A stretch of DNA of 64,000 bases, from NCBI GenBank assembly GCA_030248215.1, contig JASANG010000320.1, positions 33,608 to 97,607 of the forward strand, in the 5' to 3' direction. Numbering within the stretch: the first letter of the stretch is position 1; each line of letters starts with the position of its first letter. The stretch is from Enoplolaimus lenunculus. Lineage: Eukaryota; Nematoda; Enoplea; Enoplida; Thoracostomopsidae. Shown piece after piece: positions 31,395 through 41,180 of the stretch. The notes beneath the pieces were generated by a model. The model made no database searches. It was not told where the DNA came from and was given only the letters and a program-made list of their open reading frames with translations. The position numbers were made by a program, and so were the translations under genes.

Positions 31395-31590
31395 CAGTGG
31401 CGTACACTATATGCGGTAGAGCCTGAGCCGGAGCAGCCACCCACCATACCCCCATTTCGGTGGGCCCTACCTCTAAAGGGGCCCCAAAGCTAACAGGTTG
31501 AAACAAAAACCGCTTAAGTTTTACAATACGCCTGACTTCTCGCTCGCTTCGCTTGCGAGTTTGGGGGCTTCCACCCTGGAATTCGGTTAG
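31395..31590. mobile_element. Family I, hAT-like MITE
   Basis: Starts CAGTGGCGTACACTATATGC; inside are GGTGGGCCCTACCTCTAAAG, GGTTGAAACAAAAACCGC and TCGCTCGCTTCGCTTGCGAG. The right limit is uncertain. A 171-codon minus-strand frame runs across it and is incidental. Confidence 0.55.
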
Positions 31591-31635
31591 AGCCACCTTC
31601 GAAAACGCGATTGAATTATTGATTTTTAGCACTAT

Positions 31636-31802
31636 TCAGACCCACAGCCATCTCACCTTGCTAGGGGGCTAAAACGTTATTCAGGAGGAGCATTTGAAGC
31701 TTTTCAATGACTGACAAGCAAAGTAGAAAATCTGCTGGGGGCAGAAACTTTACCATGGTGGACTGAGTAACCCCCCCGGCCCCCCTTGGTTACGGTCCCG
31801 GC
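31636..31802 (-). mobile_element. Family E MITE, reverse
   Basis: Left CAGACCCACAGCCATCTCAC, right CCCCTTGGTTACGGTCCCGG, inside GAGGAGCATTTGAAGCTTTT. Confidence 0.75.
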
Positions 31803-32509
31803 ACTATTATTGACAAATCGTTAAGAATGGTTCAATAAAGTAGTACCTTTACCAGAAAAAATATCATTTCGTATTGGGGTTAGCCTCGTGGTCCGTCCCG
31901 GCGTTTTTGTATTTGAAAACTACAGTTTTGCTTAATGATTTTGCATTGTTGTTGCGCTGTCAAAACATTATTGCAACATTAAATGATTTAATACAAAATA
32001 TTACAGAGATATTCAAATTTCAAAAAACAAACAACTGAAATTTAAGAAGTTTAATCGTTTTGAGCTGTAAATGCGAAAAAAGGGTTTATCTTTGCGATCG
32101 AAGCCAAGACTCTTAAACGATGCTCAGAGTCTTACGAATCGTTTTATGTTTTGTGCTCGTGAGTCGAAGGAACGAAAGATGGTTGCCCGTCCGTCTGCTT
32201 GTCGTTAAATAAGGATTTGCCCCACAACGACTGGTATAATCAATATTTTTTCTCATTATTTCTTATACAAACGCCGTTGTTTAGGAGGTGCAGAGGTGGA
32301 AAATTCAGCGGCATGTGTTGTTTTAAACAACGTAGCCGTGCGCAAGAGTTGGGCTTCAACGATAATTTCGTCAAACGAGAGAAAAATTTTTACTGTCCAA
32401 TATAAAATACAAATAATTAATCAAAATCCTGAAAAATATTCCACATTTGAAGCATATATTTCTGTCTTCAGTATGAAAAACAGATATTAATTGCCGATAT
32501 ATTATAGTC
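31803..32509. other. No gene seen
   Basis: AT-rich; nothing recognised. Confidence 0.5.
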
Positions 32510-32592
32510 TGCTGACTAATTTTTGCTTAGGTTTCGGCTTATGCTTAGGAATATGCTTATATTACTGTTGCGGACCTGTTACATTGGCCCTG
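32510..32592 (+). mobile_element. Family C MITE, right half only
   Basis: GACTAATTTTTGCTTAGG, core GGCTTATGCTTAGGAATATG, end TGTTGCGGACCTGTTACATT. The left inverted repeat is absent. Confidence 0.6.
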
Positions 32593-32983
32593 CTCTTTAC
32601 CGAAAAATGGGCGTTTTCCTATGGTATGCTATTAAGATGTTTACGCTGGACCCAATCTAAGACTGCAGTTGTTGATAATAAAATTTCTTACCAAATTTTA
32701 TGCTCGACAGACGGCTGCAAATCTTATACGCGGATTTGCAAAATTAAATTGTTTCACTACCTACACGCACAGTTGCGAAATGATGTGTAGAGCAATGTCT
32801 AGTATCTTATAGTAATAGTTATGTGGTGTAGTGGCTGATGTGATCGTGTCGTCGACGTTCAAAACCAATATGACACGAGAATTGTCATTACAACTTACTC
32901 TCTAGAAGCTTAAACTAACTTGATTTAAACTTAACGTAATCCAGCAGTATTAAACTAACTTTGTAAACTAACTAAAACAGGTT

Positions 32984-33078
32984 TAAAGCGTAAGCCAAGC
33001 AAAAAATTAGTCTAAAGCTTAAGCTTACTCTATTACAGTCCACAGAAAAACGTTCCGCCCCTGATGTTTACATGGGCC
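32984..33078 (-). mobile_element. Family C MITE, right half only
   Basis: GTAAGCCAAGCAAAAAATTA, AAGCTTAAGCTTACTC, then CCGCCCCTGATGTTTACATG. The core repeats and left end are missing. It lies ~70 bp beyond the IFT46 stop codon. Confidence 0.65.
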
Positions 33079-33149
33079 GGCCTGAGTACATATAGGCATA
33101 GGTTTCTGGTTTTTCTTCCATAAACACTGTTGTTCGCTAGTCATTTTGC

Positions 33150-36100
33150 CTACTCGTTCTGAATAATCAACCTATCAGCGGTGCGTCCCTGGCTCGTAGA
33201 TTGCGTAACAGTTTCTGATTGGCTGCCGCTGACGTGGGTTCCACGAACCGATGACGTCATCGACGTTTCAGTGACGTGTTGTATTTCTGATTGTTGTTCC
33301 ATTTGTTTGAAATGTTGACTGTTTTTAAATTCCGAATAAAGCGTAAATAGTAGATGAAGTGATTGTATGCGTGATTGATAAATAGGGATGTCTAGCATTG
33401 AACAGACAAGGTCGACATATGTTTCGAGCGGAAATTTGTCCAAGTCGTGTGCTTCTGGATCGCTGGTGAGATTGCTCGTGCCGGGCAACTCACAGTTTTG
33501 GAGAAGGTCTTCGATTTCAGCAGGCCATTCCTGAGAGCAAAAAATGAACATTTCGGGGCTGTAACCTGAATGATTTTTTTTCTTTGACGCAATTTTCCGT
33601 AGTAGGACTAATAGTTGATAGTTCTATTGATTTACAGCCATTCGTCTTAAATCAGAGTGCAGCCGGAATTGTGCTTCCGGTAGAGATTCCGGTATTTTGC
33701 ACCGTGCTGTTTCGGTCTTAAATCCGGTATTTTTTCAATGGAGTTTTCCGGTAAGTGTAAATTTTTCTCAAATTTAAAAACTGGAATATTCTAATTTTAT
33801 TTTTGATTAATTTTCCTAGTGTGTGCTGCAAAATTTTCAATTTATGTCATAATTCATACTTAATACCACTTGTTGCCCGCAAGCGAATGTTACGGTAACA
33901 TGTATTTTCTACCTTCCGGTTCTTTTATTTTCTAATTGCAGTTGACACAATAAAAGCTTTTAACCAGATACAAAATCCAGTGAACAACAGTTCGATGTTT
34001 TTGCATGGCTTTTTGTAGTGCTATACTTCCGGGTTTTCCACATAACCGAACAAAACAAGTAAAAATTCTGGCAATTGGTAGTTGTCACTGACTGCTGGTT
34101 CCATAACCATTTACACAAAGCTTTAGCTAAGGTTTCTCAGTGTTGCACGAAAAGGTAACCCTTTCACTTATAGAGTATACTATGAGCAATTAAATACAAT
34201 AATGAACAAGCAATACACACACTGTGAGCAGTGTTTAACGTTCATACCATTTATGCGCAGTGCAAAATCTCCACAAGACGTGAAAGCCTACTAGGGCTCC
34301 AGCGTCAAGCTCCTATAGAGCTCAGTGGTCATCGTAAACGCTTCTCACCCGTGAGACTGGTGAACGAATCTTACCTTGAAATTTACACCTCATATGAAAT
34401 TGAAAATATTCATGTGCGAAAGGGTTAATACACCGTGCAGTTTGCAATACCTGCATCAACGTCTCAATATCAGGCATTGCTCGACTGTAATGCACGTTCG
34501 TCGCCGGTTTTGACCGATGTAAATCGCTAATTGACTTAATCCAATTATCAATTTCATCAGGACACTTGTCAGCCCGTTCGACGGTTTTAATCACAGTGCC
34601 CTTCGGCACTCCTCCTTTGGCCAGATTCCGCAATTTCAAGCTCACGATTGTCGAATCTGATTGGTGGCTTGACGGCTCATCAAGCGTGACAAGACCTAAA
34701 ACCTTTTACTAATAGTTTAGGCTTAGGCTTATTATTGTTATGATAGTTCGATATTCAGTATATATATATAGTGCGCGCACCAGGTTAGATTTTTTGGAAG
34801 ATGCGGTGGCAATTAAAGTCTTTTTATCTGGTATGCCTAAATGTACTGTTCACTGAAACATTTTGGCGTCAGTGTCCATCATTCACCCTCGAAGTTTCCT
34901 GGTGGTATACGCAGTAGGTTTTGTACTGAAAACGTTTAGGAGTGTATTTTAAGATGTTATACTAGGAAAATGTTATATTTCATTCTATTACAGGCTTTAG
35001 AATTACTTTACTACACAATCAAGTAAAAATTGTGTTCTTCTGAAATAAATTTCAAATTACGATTGCAAAATACTTTACTTTGCTGGACGCTGTTGCGCAC
35101 CGCTGGATGCCGCCGATCGTTTCCGCACGCCGCTATGCGTTACTAACAAAAATATAGGCAAATCTATATGGTAGAATGCGGTGGCGTGCGGCGGCGGCCG
35201 GCAGCGTGCGACTAGTATAGCGCAACTGTTACACTCCCTGGGTCGGCCTATTAAATATATATTTCACTGTGTAATAAGTCTTGGTTCAGATTATGCGGTG
35301 TAAGTTTTTAGCAAAGCTTCAAACGAATTTGATAACTGAAAATTTAAAGTTCTTTTCTGCTAGACATTACGCTGGAATTTGAACTGTAGAAATTGTGAAA
35401 ACTTTTTCAAAGGATCCAAAGAAAGTTCGTTTGTCACCACTGGTGAATCCAAATGGGCACATTGACACCTTGATCCTTCAAATTGCCAAAGTTGATAAAG
35501 GATCCAAAAATATTGTATTAAGATTTAGCGTCGTCAGAATTGTCTGGATCCGCTACTGTATGCAACGGCAAATATTTAATTTTGAATAAATTAAATATTT
35601 ATTTTTGTTTAATTTTGAAAAGTTCAACCATTGGCATTCGTATTTCCGCCAATCCGCATTAATATTTTAATGAGGTTACCGAGTTCGTCGAGATCCTTAT
35701 CGTCTGGCCGTGGAATTTTAATGAACGCGTCTGTATCCCCAACCGCTGCGATATATTCCGGAATAAACGGTTTCAACGATGTCTCTAGTTCGATCACTTG
35801 CGGTTTATATTTCAAAATTGAATCGAATAATTCCTGAAGAACAAAAATTAAATTTAAAAAATATCGGCTATAATCCATGAAGGCACTTGAGGGATAGACA
35901 TCATTTTTCTCACCAAAGCGACAACAGCTTAAAGTTGCCGGTTCTTTGACAGTTTGAAATTGAAAATATTAAATTTTCTAAATGGTCTCATTTATATTTA
36001 AAACTTCGACGTTTTTAAATCGTTCCGTTTATTTTAAAAAATTTTGATTACGTGCCTGAATATCTCTGGATACCGGCAAATATTCATACTCGCTTGGATC

Positions 36101-37720
36101 ATAAGCCAGTTGTTCGTCTTTTGGGCCTGTGCGTTCTGTGCGATCGTCTTCATCGGTTTCAGTTTCCGTTTCATCGCCTTCATCTGAAAATCAGATCTTG
36201 TCCGTTAGGCGCAGAGGAGTATGCACGAGGCTTAGGAGGATACATCTCGCAAAATAAACCCACATACTGGAATAAAGGTACTTTTAAACACGCTATAGAA
36301 TAACTTGCAAAAGTCAACATTTTTTCTCGTTTGCTAAATACGTTCGCTCGCCAAAAATTATACACAAGGTGAATCTTTTTCCAGAATGAAAAACTGGCTA
36401 CATCATGTATGTAAAGGTAGCTTTAATTGTAATGAGTTCAAAATACTTTAAAATACTTTTTAAAATGAACTTCATAGTAAAATTGAAATTTTTCAACTAA
36501 ACATTTTAAAACCACTCACCTGATTCGCGATCGTCGTTCAACTGCTCGAGTTTCGGTTCTGTTTTGCTCGCTGTTGATTCGGTTGATTTTTGAGACTTTA
36601 CTTGCGAGTTAGTGGCGATTGATGTATTTTCAGCTCGACCGGCAGGTGGTCTTTGACCTAAAATAATGAAGACTGAACTAAACCATTTTGCGCAAAAAAT
36701 TGCATATACGCAAAGTCAAATATTTTTCTAGTATAGTTTAGTTTGCATAACCATCGGCCAACAAACAGAAAATTATAAAAATCTTATTTTTGCTGAAAAC
36801 GTCCATATTTCTTTATCAAATATTATAACTGTGAACTTGAACAGCTTTTAGCGAAATCCACATCTCTAGAATAGCGATTTGCCTCTAGTAATCATACCCT
36901 TACCCATCTTTTTTAGCTTATACATAAGCGTAGCTTACCTGCGGACTCACACGTGCTTCGGGATATCTTATCATCTGTCTGCTCTTCAGTTTGTGAATTT
37001 GTGACCACGTTAGCTTCCTAGAAACAATTACAAAATGTTAGTAGAAAGGAAAAGATTTTTGATTTGACACTTTGCCCCCCTCTTAGCTACGGGCCTTGAA
37101 AACTTGGTTCTTGTACCATTTGACACTATAAGATTTGTTAACTTCAAAAAGTTTATTTTCTCAAAATTTTTTGAAACAAACTTTGTTAGTTTCCTCTCGA
37201 GGTTTATTCCAATATTAATACGTTTAAGAGTATCCGGCTTTTCCGTGGGATTGCAATAGAGCAAGATTAGGCTTTACACCAATTTGTTTGCTTATGCTTA
37301 AGCTTCAGTTTTACACTTTACCATGGCGTAGGCTTAGGTTTAGGTTCAGAGCCTCTTTTAGGCTTCTGTGACACCTCTAAAAGAAACATTTTCCGGTTTT
37401 ACACTAAATTCGAAACACGCTTGTTACAATTGTCTGATTTCGTGGTTCAAGTTCAATACTAGCAAAATAAGGGTTCTGCTATACTTTACCGGTCAGTTCA
37501 GCACCGCGCTTCACAAATGAAATTATTAAGTCTTAAAAATGACGTACGACGGCGTCCAGCTGCGCTCAATGAGCAAAGCGCAGAAAAAATGGTGAATTTT
37601 GCAAAACCTTCAAACATAACAATTTACTGATGCGTGCGATTCGGCAACCGAAATTTCTTCAACACTTTGTTGTGGTTTATCACCGCTGCCTGGTTTGAAT
37701 CGACGAAAAAACCGAGACAT
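33150..37720 (-). CDS. ift46: Intraflagellar transport protein 46 (IFT46), seven exons
   Basis: IFT46 is a core subunit of the IFT-B train that carries cargo along ciliary microtubules. Exons (minus strand): 37720-37628, 37017-36939, 36657-36520, 36183-36056, 35833-35680, 34695-34451 and 33530-33150. All phases agree and give 405 residues (human ~304). The first ~115 residues are Ser/Thr/Glu-rich and poorly conserved, with an acidic run (DETETETDEDD). The conserved part starts at YDPSEYEYLPVS and continues with ELFDSI, LKPFIPEYIAAVGDTDAF, PRPDDK, LDEPS, IDNWIKSISDLHRSKP, MPDIETLMQ, EWPAEIEDLL and, near the end, MLDIPIYQSRIQSLHLLF and EFKNSQHF. These follow human IFT46 closely. The fourth intron begins CAG/GCACGT, a GC-AG intron; it joins IQ to ELFDSI in frame exactly as in the family. 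The sixth intron holds a family A copy and a family G relative. Confidence 0.93.
33229..33285. promoter_or_regulatory. Cluster of TGACGT (CRE-like) words in the last IFT46 exon
   Basis: GCTGACGTGG, GATGACGTCATCGACG and CAGTGACGTG within ~55 bp. The middle one contains the perfect CREB/ATF palindrome TGACGTCA. They lie in the variable C-terminal coding tail. A regulatory role is only a possibility. Confidence 0.3.
33654..34040. mobile_element. Family G relative in IFT46 intron
   Basis: Left GAGTGCAGCCGGAATTGTGC with TTCCGGTAGAGATTCCGG; right side has TACCTTCCGGTT and ACTTCCGGGTTTTCC. The right boundary is approximate. Confidence 0.5.
34155..34428 (+). mobile_element. Family A MITE in IFT46 intron, divergent subfamily
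   Basis: Left TAACCCTTTCACTTATAGAG with the palindrome TATAGAGTATACTATGAG, right ATTCATGTGCGAAAGGGTTA. The tRNA-like middle is TCCTATAGAGCTCAGTGGTC. It is closest to the copy at 10620 and ends ~20 bp from the sixth IFT46 exon. Confidence 0.8.
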
Positions 37721-38299
37721 TGCAAAGAAATGAATTGCAGTACGGCGTTTGTCTGTATACGAAACAAACCAGAATAAAAGAATAAACGTTCTGAAACCAG
37801 CCACGCAGGAATTGTTCAAGCAGAGCAGGCAAGAGTTCCAGAAAAGGCGACGAAAATGTTTCTTAACATAGAATTTTGTTCACTGCAGTCGAAAAATTTT
37901 AGGCAGAACAGGGCGAAGAACTGTTTGCAACGGTTGTCACATCCCCTCGCAGATGCAAGCCTGTTTGGCAACTTTATTTAGGCTTTCTTCTAGTTTACAG
38001 GACGTATGTCAAAAATAATTCTCCACATAAAATCATACAGAGGTGCTTTCGGTGTATAGAAACCGGTGTATTTCTAGTACACTTATTGCCTATTAAATGC
38101 GCAACAAAATAAAATAATTATTGCAGAAACACAATTTTGTATTGTTGTGTTTATTTATTCAATTCAACAAATACCGATGTTACGTATCTGAGGCGTTCTA
38201 GCTTTATTTCAACATATACGAAATTTTTGGTGTTTGAAAATGAATTGCGGGTTTTTACCGGAATACGTGGACCAATATTGTTGAGCCAAAACAACATTA
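37721..38299. other. Presumed IFT46 upstream region; no other gene seen
   Basis: The minus-strand frame extends upstream of the chosen IFT46 start as far as an earlier ATG at 37819, but the start at 37720 (MSRFFRRFKPG) is preferred because the extension is hydrophobic and unlike the family. Nothing else is recognised. Confidence 0.45.
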
Positions 38300-38453
38300 A
38301 CACAAGGGTCATTTCTTGATTACACAAGGGTCATTTCTTGATTACACAAGGGTCATTTCTTGATTACACAAGGGTCATTTCTTGATTACACAAGGGTCAT
38401 TTCTTGATTACACAAGGGTCATTTCTTGATTACACAAGGGTCATTTCTTGATT
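38300..38453. repeat. 22-bp tandem repeat, 7 copies
   Basis: Seven essentially identical copies of a 22-mer with the common part AAGGGTCATTTCTTGATTAC. Period is constant and there are no spacers, so this is a minisatellite and not a CRISPR-like array. Confidence 0.95.
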
Positions 38454-38860
38454 TAAGCAACATAACACAGATATGTATACCGTTCCCACTCAAGCGACTG
38501 CCTTAGCGAATAGTATTGCATTGTACAACGTTGCTTAGTGACGGTTGTTAGGCTTGGAGATGCTCTAACTTGAATGATTCTGATACAAAAGATTGTACAC
38601 AGAACGGTCATATATATGAATTAGTATATGAAATTGGTTTTACAATTTTTAACTTGACGTCGAATTCTAACAGCAGATTTGGACGTTTCTGATGTTGTTG
38701 AGGTTTCTAAAGCATGAAATGTTTCTGTATGCAAGAACCAAACCTCGGATTTTTTCGTTATGCCTCCAGCCGGTGTTAGCCCAAAAAATGGTTGGATTTT
38801 GAAACTGTTTGCATATTTGAGCTTCACATAACCTTCTATGATCGTCTCAAACCAAATATT
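38454..38860. other. No gene seen
   Basis: Nothing recognised. Confidence 0.5.
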
Positions 38861-39200
38861 AATTTTTGAAAAATTCGATTAAGGTCCAAATTCCCCCTTG
38901 AGATCCATACAAATTTTTGTCAAACGTAGACAAATATTATATACCATTCAACGCAGTTTACGGAGCTGAGCTGAATGGTGTAAATTTTTCACAATTAGAT
39001 ATTTGGCTAACGAGTTACGGTCAAGTAACTGTTTTGGCGCAGTCCCAAATCGTTGGCAGCGCGCCAAATCAGTTATTTGAACGTAACTCATTAGCCAGTA
39101 GCGTCGAATGGTATATAACTTGTTCAACTTTTTACAAAAAATAGGGTCCCAAGTAGGGACCTAGAGAACTTAAAAATCGAATTTTTCATAAAATTTCAAA
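38861..39200. mobile_element. Family J fold-back element
   Basis: A long imperfect palindrome. Outer ends: TTTTTGAAAAATTCGATTAA and its inverse ACTTAAAAATCGAATTTTTC. Inner arms: TATACCATTCAACGCAG and TGGCTAACGAGTTACG pair with AACTCATTAGCCA and CGTCGAATGGTATATAA. A relative lies near 15.96-16.06 kb. No coding capacity. Confidence 0.7.
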
Positions 39201-41180
39201 TTGTGTGCAGAAATAATTGTCTGGAAATTTCCACACTTAAAAATGTCTTAAATTTACGACTTTATTTTATGACCGATTAAGAAAAATATTCTTGAAATAA
39301 AAGACAAATATTTCTGAAATATAAGAGAAATATTCCAAAAATAAATTGCAGATTTTCCAAGCAAACCGACTTTAAAACCGGCGGTTAAAGCTTAACCAAA
39401 TACCCTAATTTTACAACTTAACATGCGTCAAAGACGTAAACTGAGGTTAAGGGGAACCTGAGCTCAGCCTGAACAATGTTTGAAATTCGATTATTTATAT
39501 ACACTTTTAAGAATATAAACGGACCACCTTTTTTCACACAAAAATCAGACAATTAATTCTTGAATAAGACAACTTTTTCTTGAAAGAAAGAAACTTGTGT
39601 CTTACAAATTGGTAATAGCAATTTTTGGAATATGAGACATTTATGTTTTAACCATTTAAGAAACGAATTTCTGAGCTGCTTAAGCCAAGGCTATTATAGT
39701 CTGGAATACAAGACATTTGCCTTAAAAAATTAAGAAAGTAAGAGTCTTGAAATTTGAAGACTATTTTGTGTATAAACCAATCAGGCGCCGTTGGTGCATT
39801 AAAACATATACAACTGGATCCGCTCCTGCATATCATAAAACAAATATATCCGGATCCGCTCCTGCATCTCGTTTTATGTTGTTTCAAGGACGTACAGTGT
39901 ATAGTTTGCTAACCGTAGTAGCCGTTATATATGATAATATTCGGGTCATACATAGATATTTAAATCATTAAATTTACATAATAGAGATGTTTACGCAAAT
40001 AAGCTAAAAACCGAGTGCCACACCTTGAACCGTATTGTTCCGCTTTGAAATCTATATTAATATTCTATTTCGCAAACAACAAATTTTTCGCAATCTCGAA
40101 TCCGTTAATGCGCTTTAGTACTATATTGTAAACTGTTTTCAACAAAATTCGCTGTAAAAATATATATAGAAAAATTGCTATTTTAGTCACAGAACGTCAG
40201 ACTCTCGCCATTGTTACGGGGCAGGCACCTTTGCAAAACAACAAGAAAACTATTCCCAAAACTGAAATCCTTTCATTTTGCCAATTGTTCAATTCTCGGT
40301 TCGTCGGCCGTAAACGTTTGCTGTTCCCTGTATCCCCCCCGGGGGCATCACTACCTTTCGTTCCACTATAGTTGCGACACTGGACTGTTGACAGTGAGGA
40401 TTATTTTGTTTTCAACATTATAACAGGCTCCTGTTTCAATAACAGACGGTGCTGAGTTGAGAGTATTTTTTCTACTCTTGCTTTGTCATGTTATTTTGAC
40501 TTGATTACACGCGTAATACACAACACTGTTAGTGTTTTCTAACGGTTCAGTCATCAATTCGTAGAATATTTAAATTGGCAAGTTGTATTTGGATGCAGAA
40601 ACATGACTTTTAAGTCTAATTTCAACTAGAACCGTTATTTTAGGTTGATATAGCTTTAACTAAAATAGGCTAAAGTCTAACCATTAATTTACTAAATTTA
40701 TTTGCTCAATTAATAAAATGGGCGTGAAACTTCTACTATATTCGAGTTTTAAAAGCCGCAACTTTTTACTTAGATAATTGACGACTTGTTTTGGGGTTGG
40801 AAATTTGGCCGAATATACGCGACACATAAACTATAAGTCTCTTTTCCAGCCTAGTGCTGTCTCGCATACCGCTAACGCGAAATCATACACCGTGGCTTAT
40901 CGTAACGTCTCAATATGTGAGAGCCATTAAGAATCAAGGATAACAACTGTAGCAGTTGAATGATGATGGCAAACCCTTTAAATTCGAGAGTCCCTGATTC
41001 AAATATCAGTTTAAAATTTGATTTCAAATTAAATGTGAAGCATATAATGCGGGACAGGGATTTAAACTTTTGGAACGTGTTGTATACATGGAAAAATTAA
41101 CCTTAGAATTAAACTAAATACTCTCTAGGTTTCAGACTATGAGAATACAATCGTAGCATTAATCGTGTAGGCGGCGTAAA
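39201..41180. other. No gene seen; AT-rich with simple degenerate repetition
   Basis: Between 39.28 and 39.75 kb the words CTTGAAATAAAAGA and CTTGAATAAGACAA-like motifs recur irregularly. Around 40943-41010 a weak tRNA-like stretch (GTAGCAGTTGAATGATGATGG then CTGATTCAAATATCA) resembles a very decayed family A middle. No exon recognised. Confidence 0.4.

Noticed and set aside
31117-31632. 171-codon minus-strand frame
   Set aside because: Most of it is family I transposon-like sequence; no conserved motif.
38300-38453. CRISPR-like array
   Set aside because: Units follow each other directly with no spacers; it is a minisatellite.
40943-41010. tRNA-like stretch
   Set aside because: Box A and box B are both poor and no flanking inverted repeats remain.
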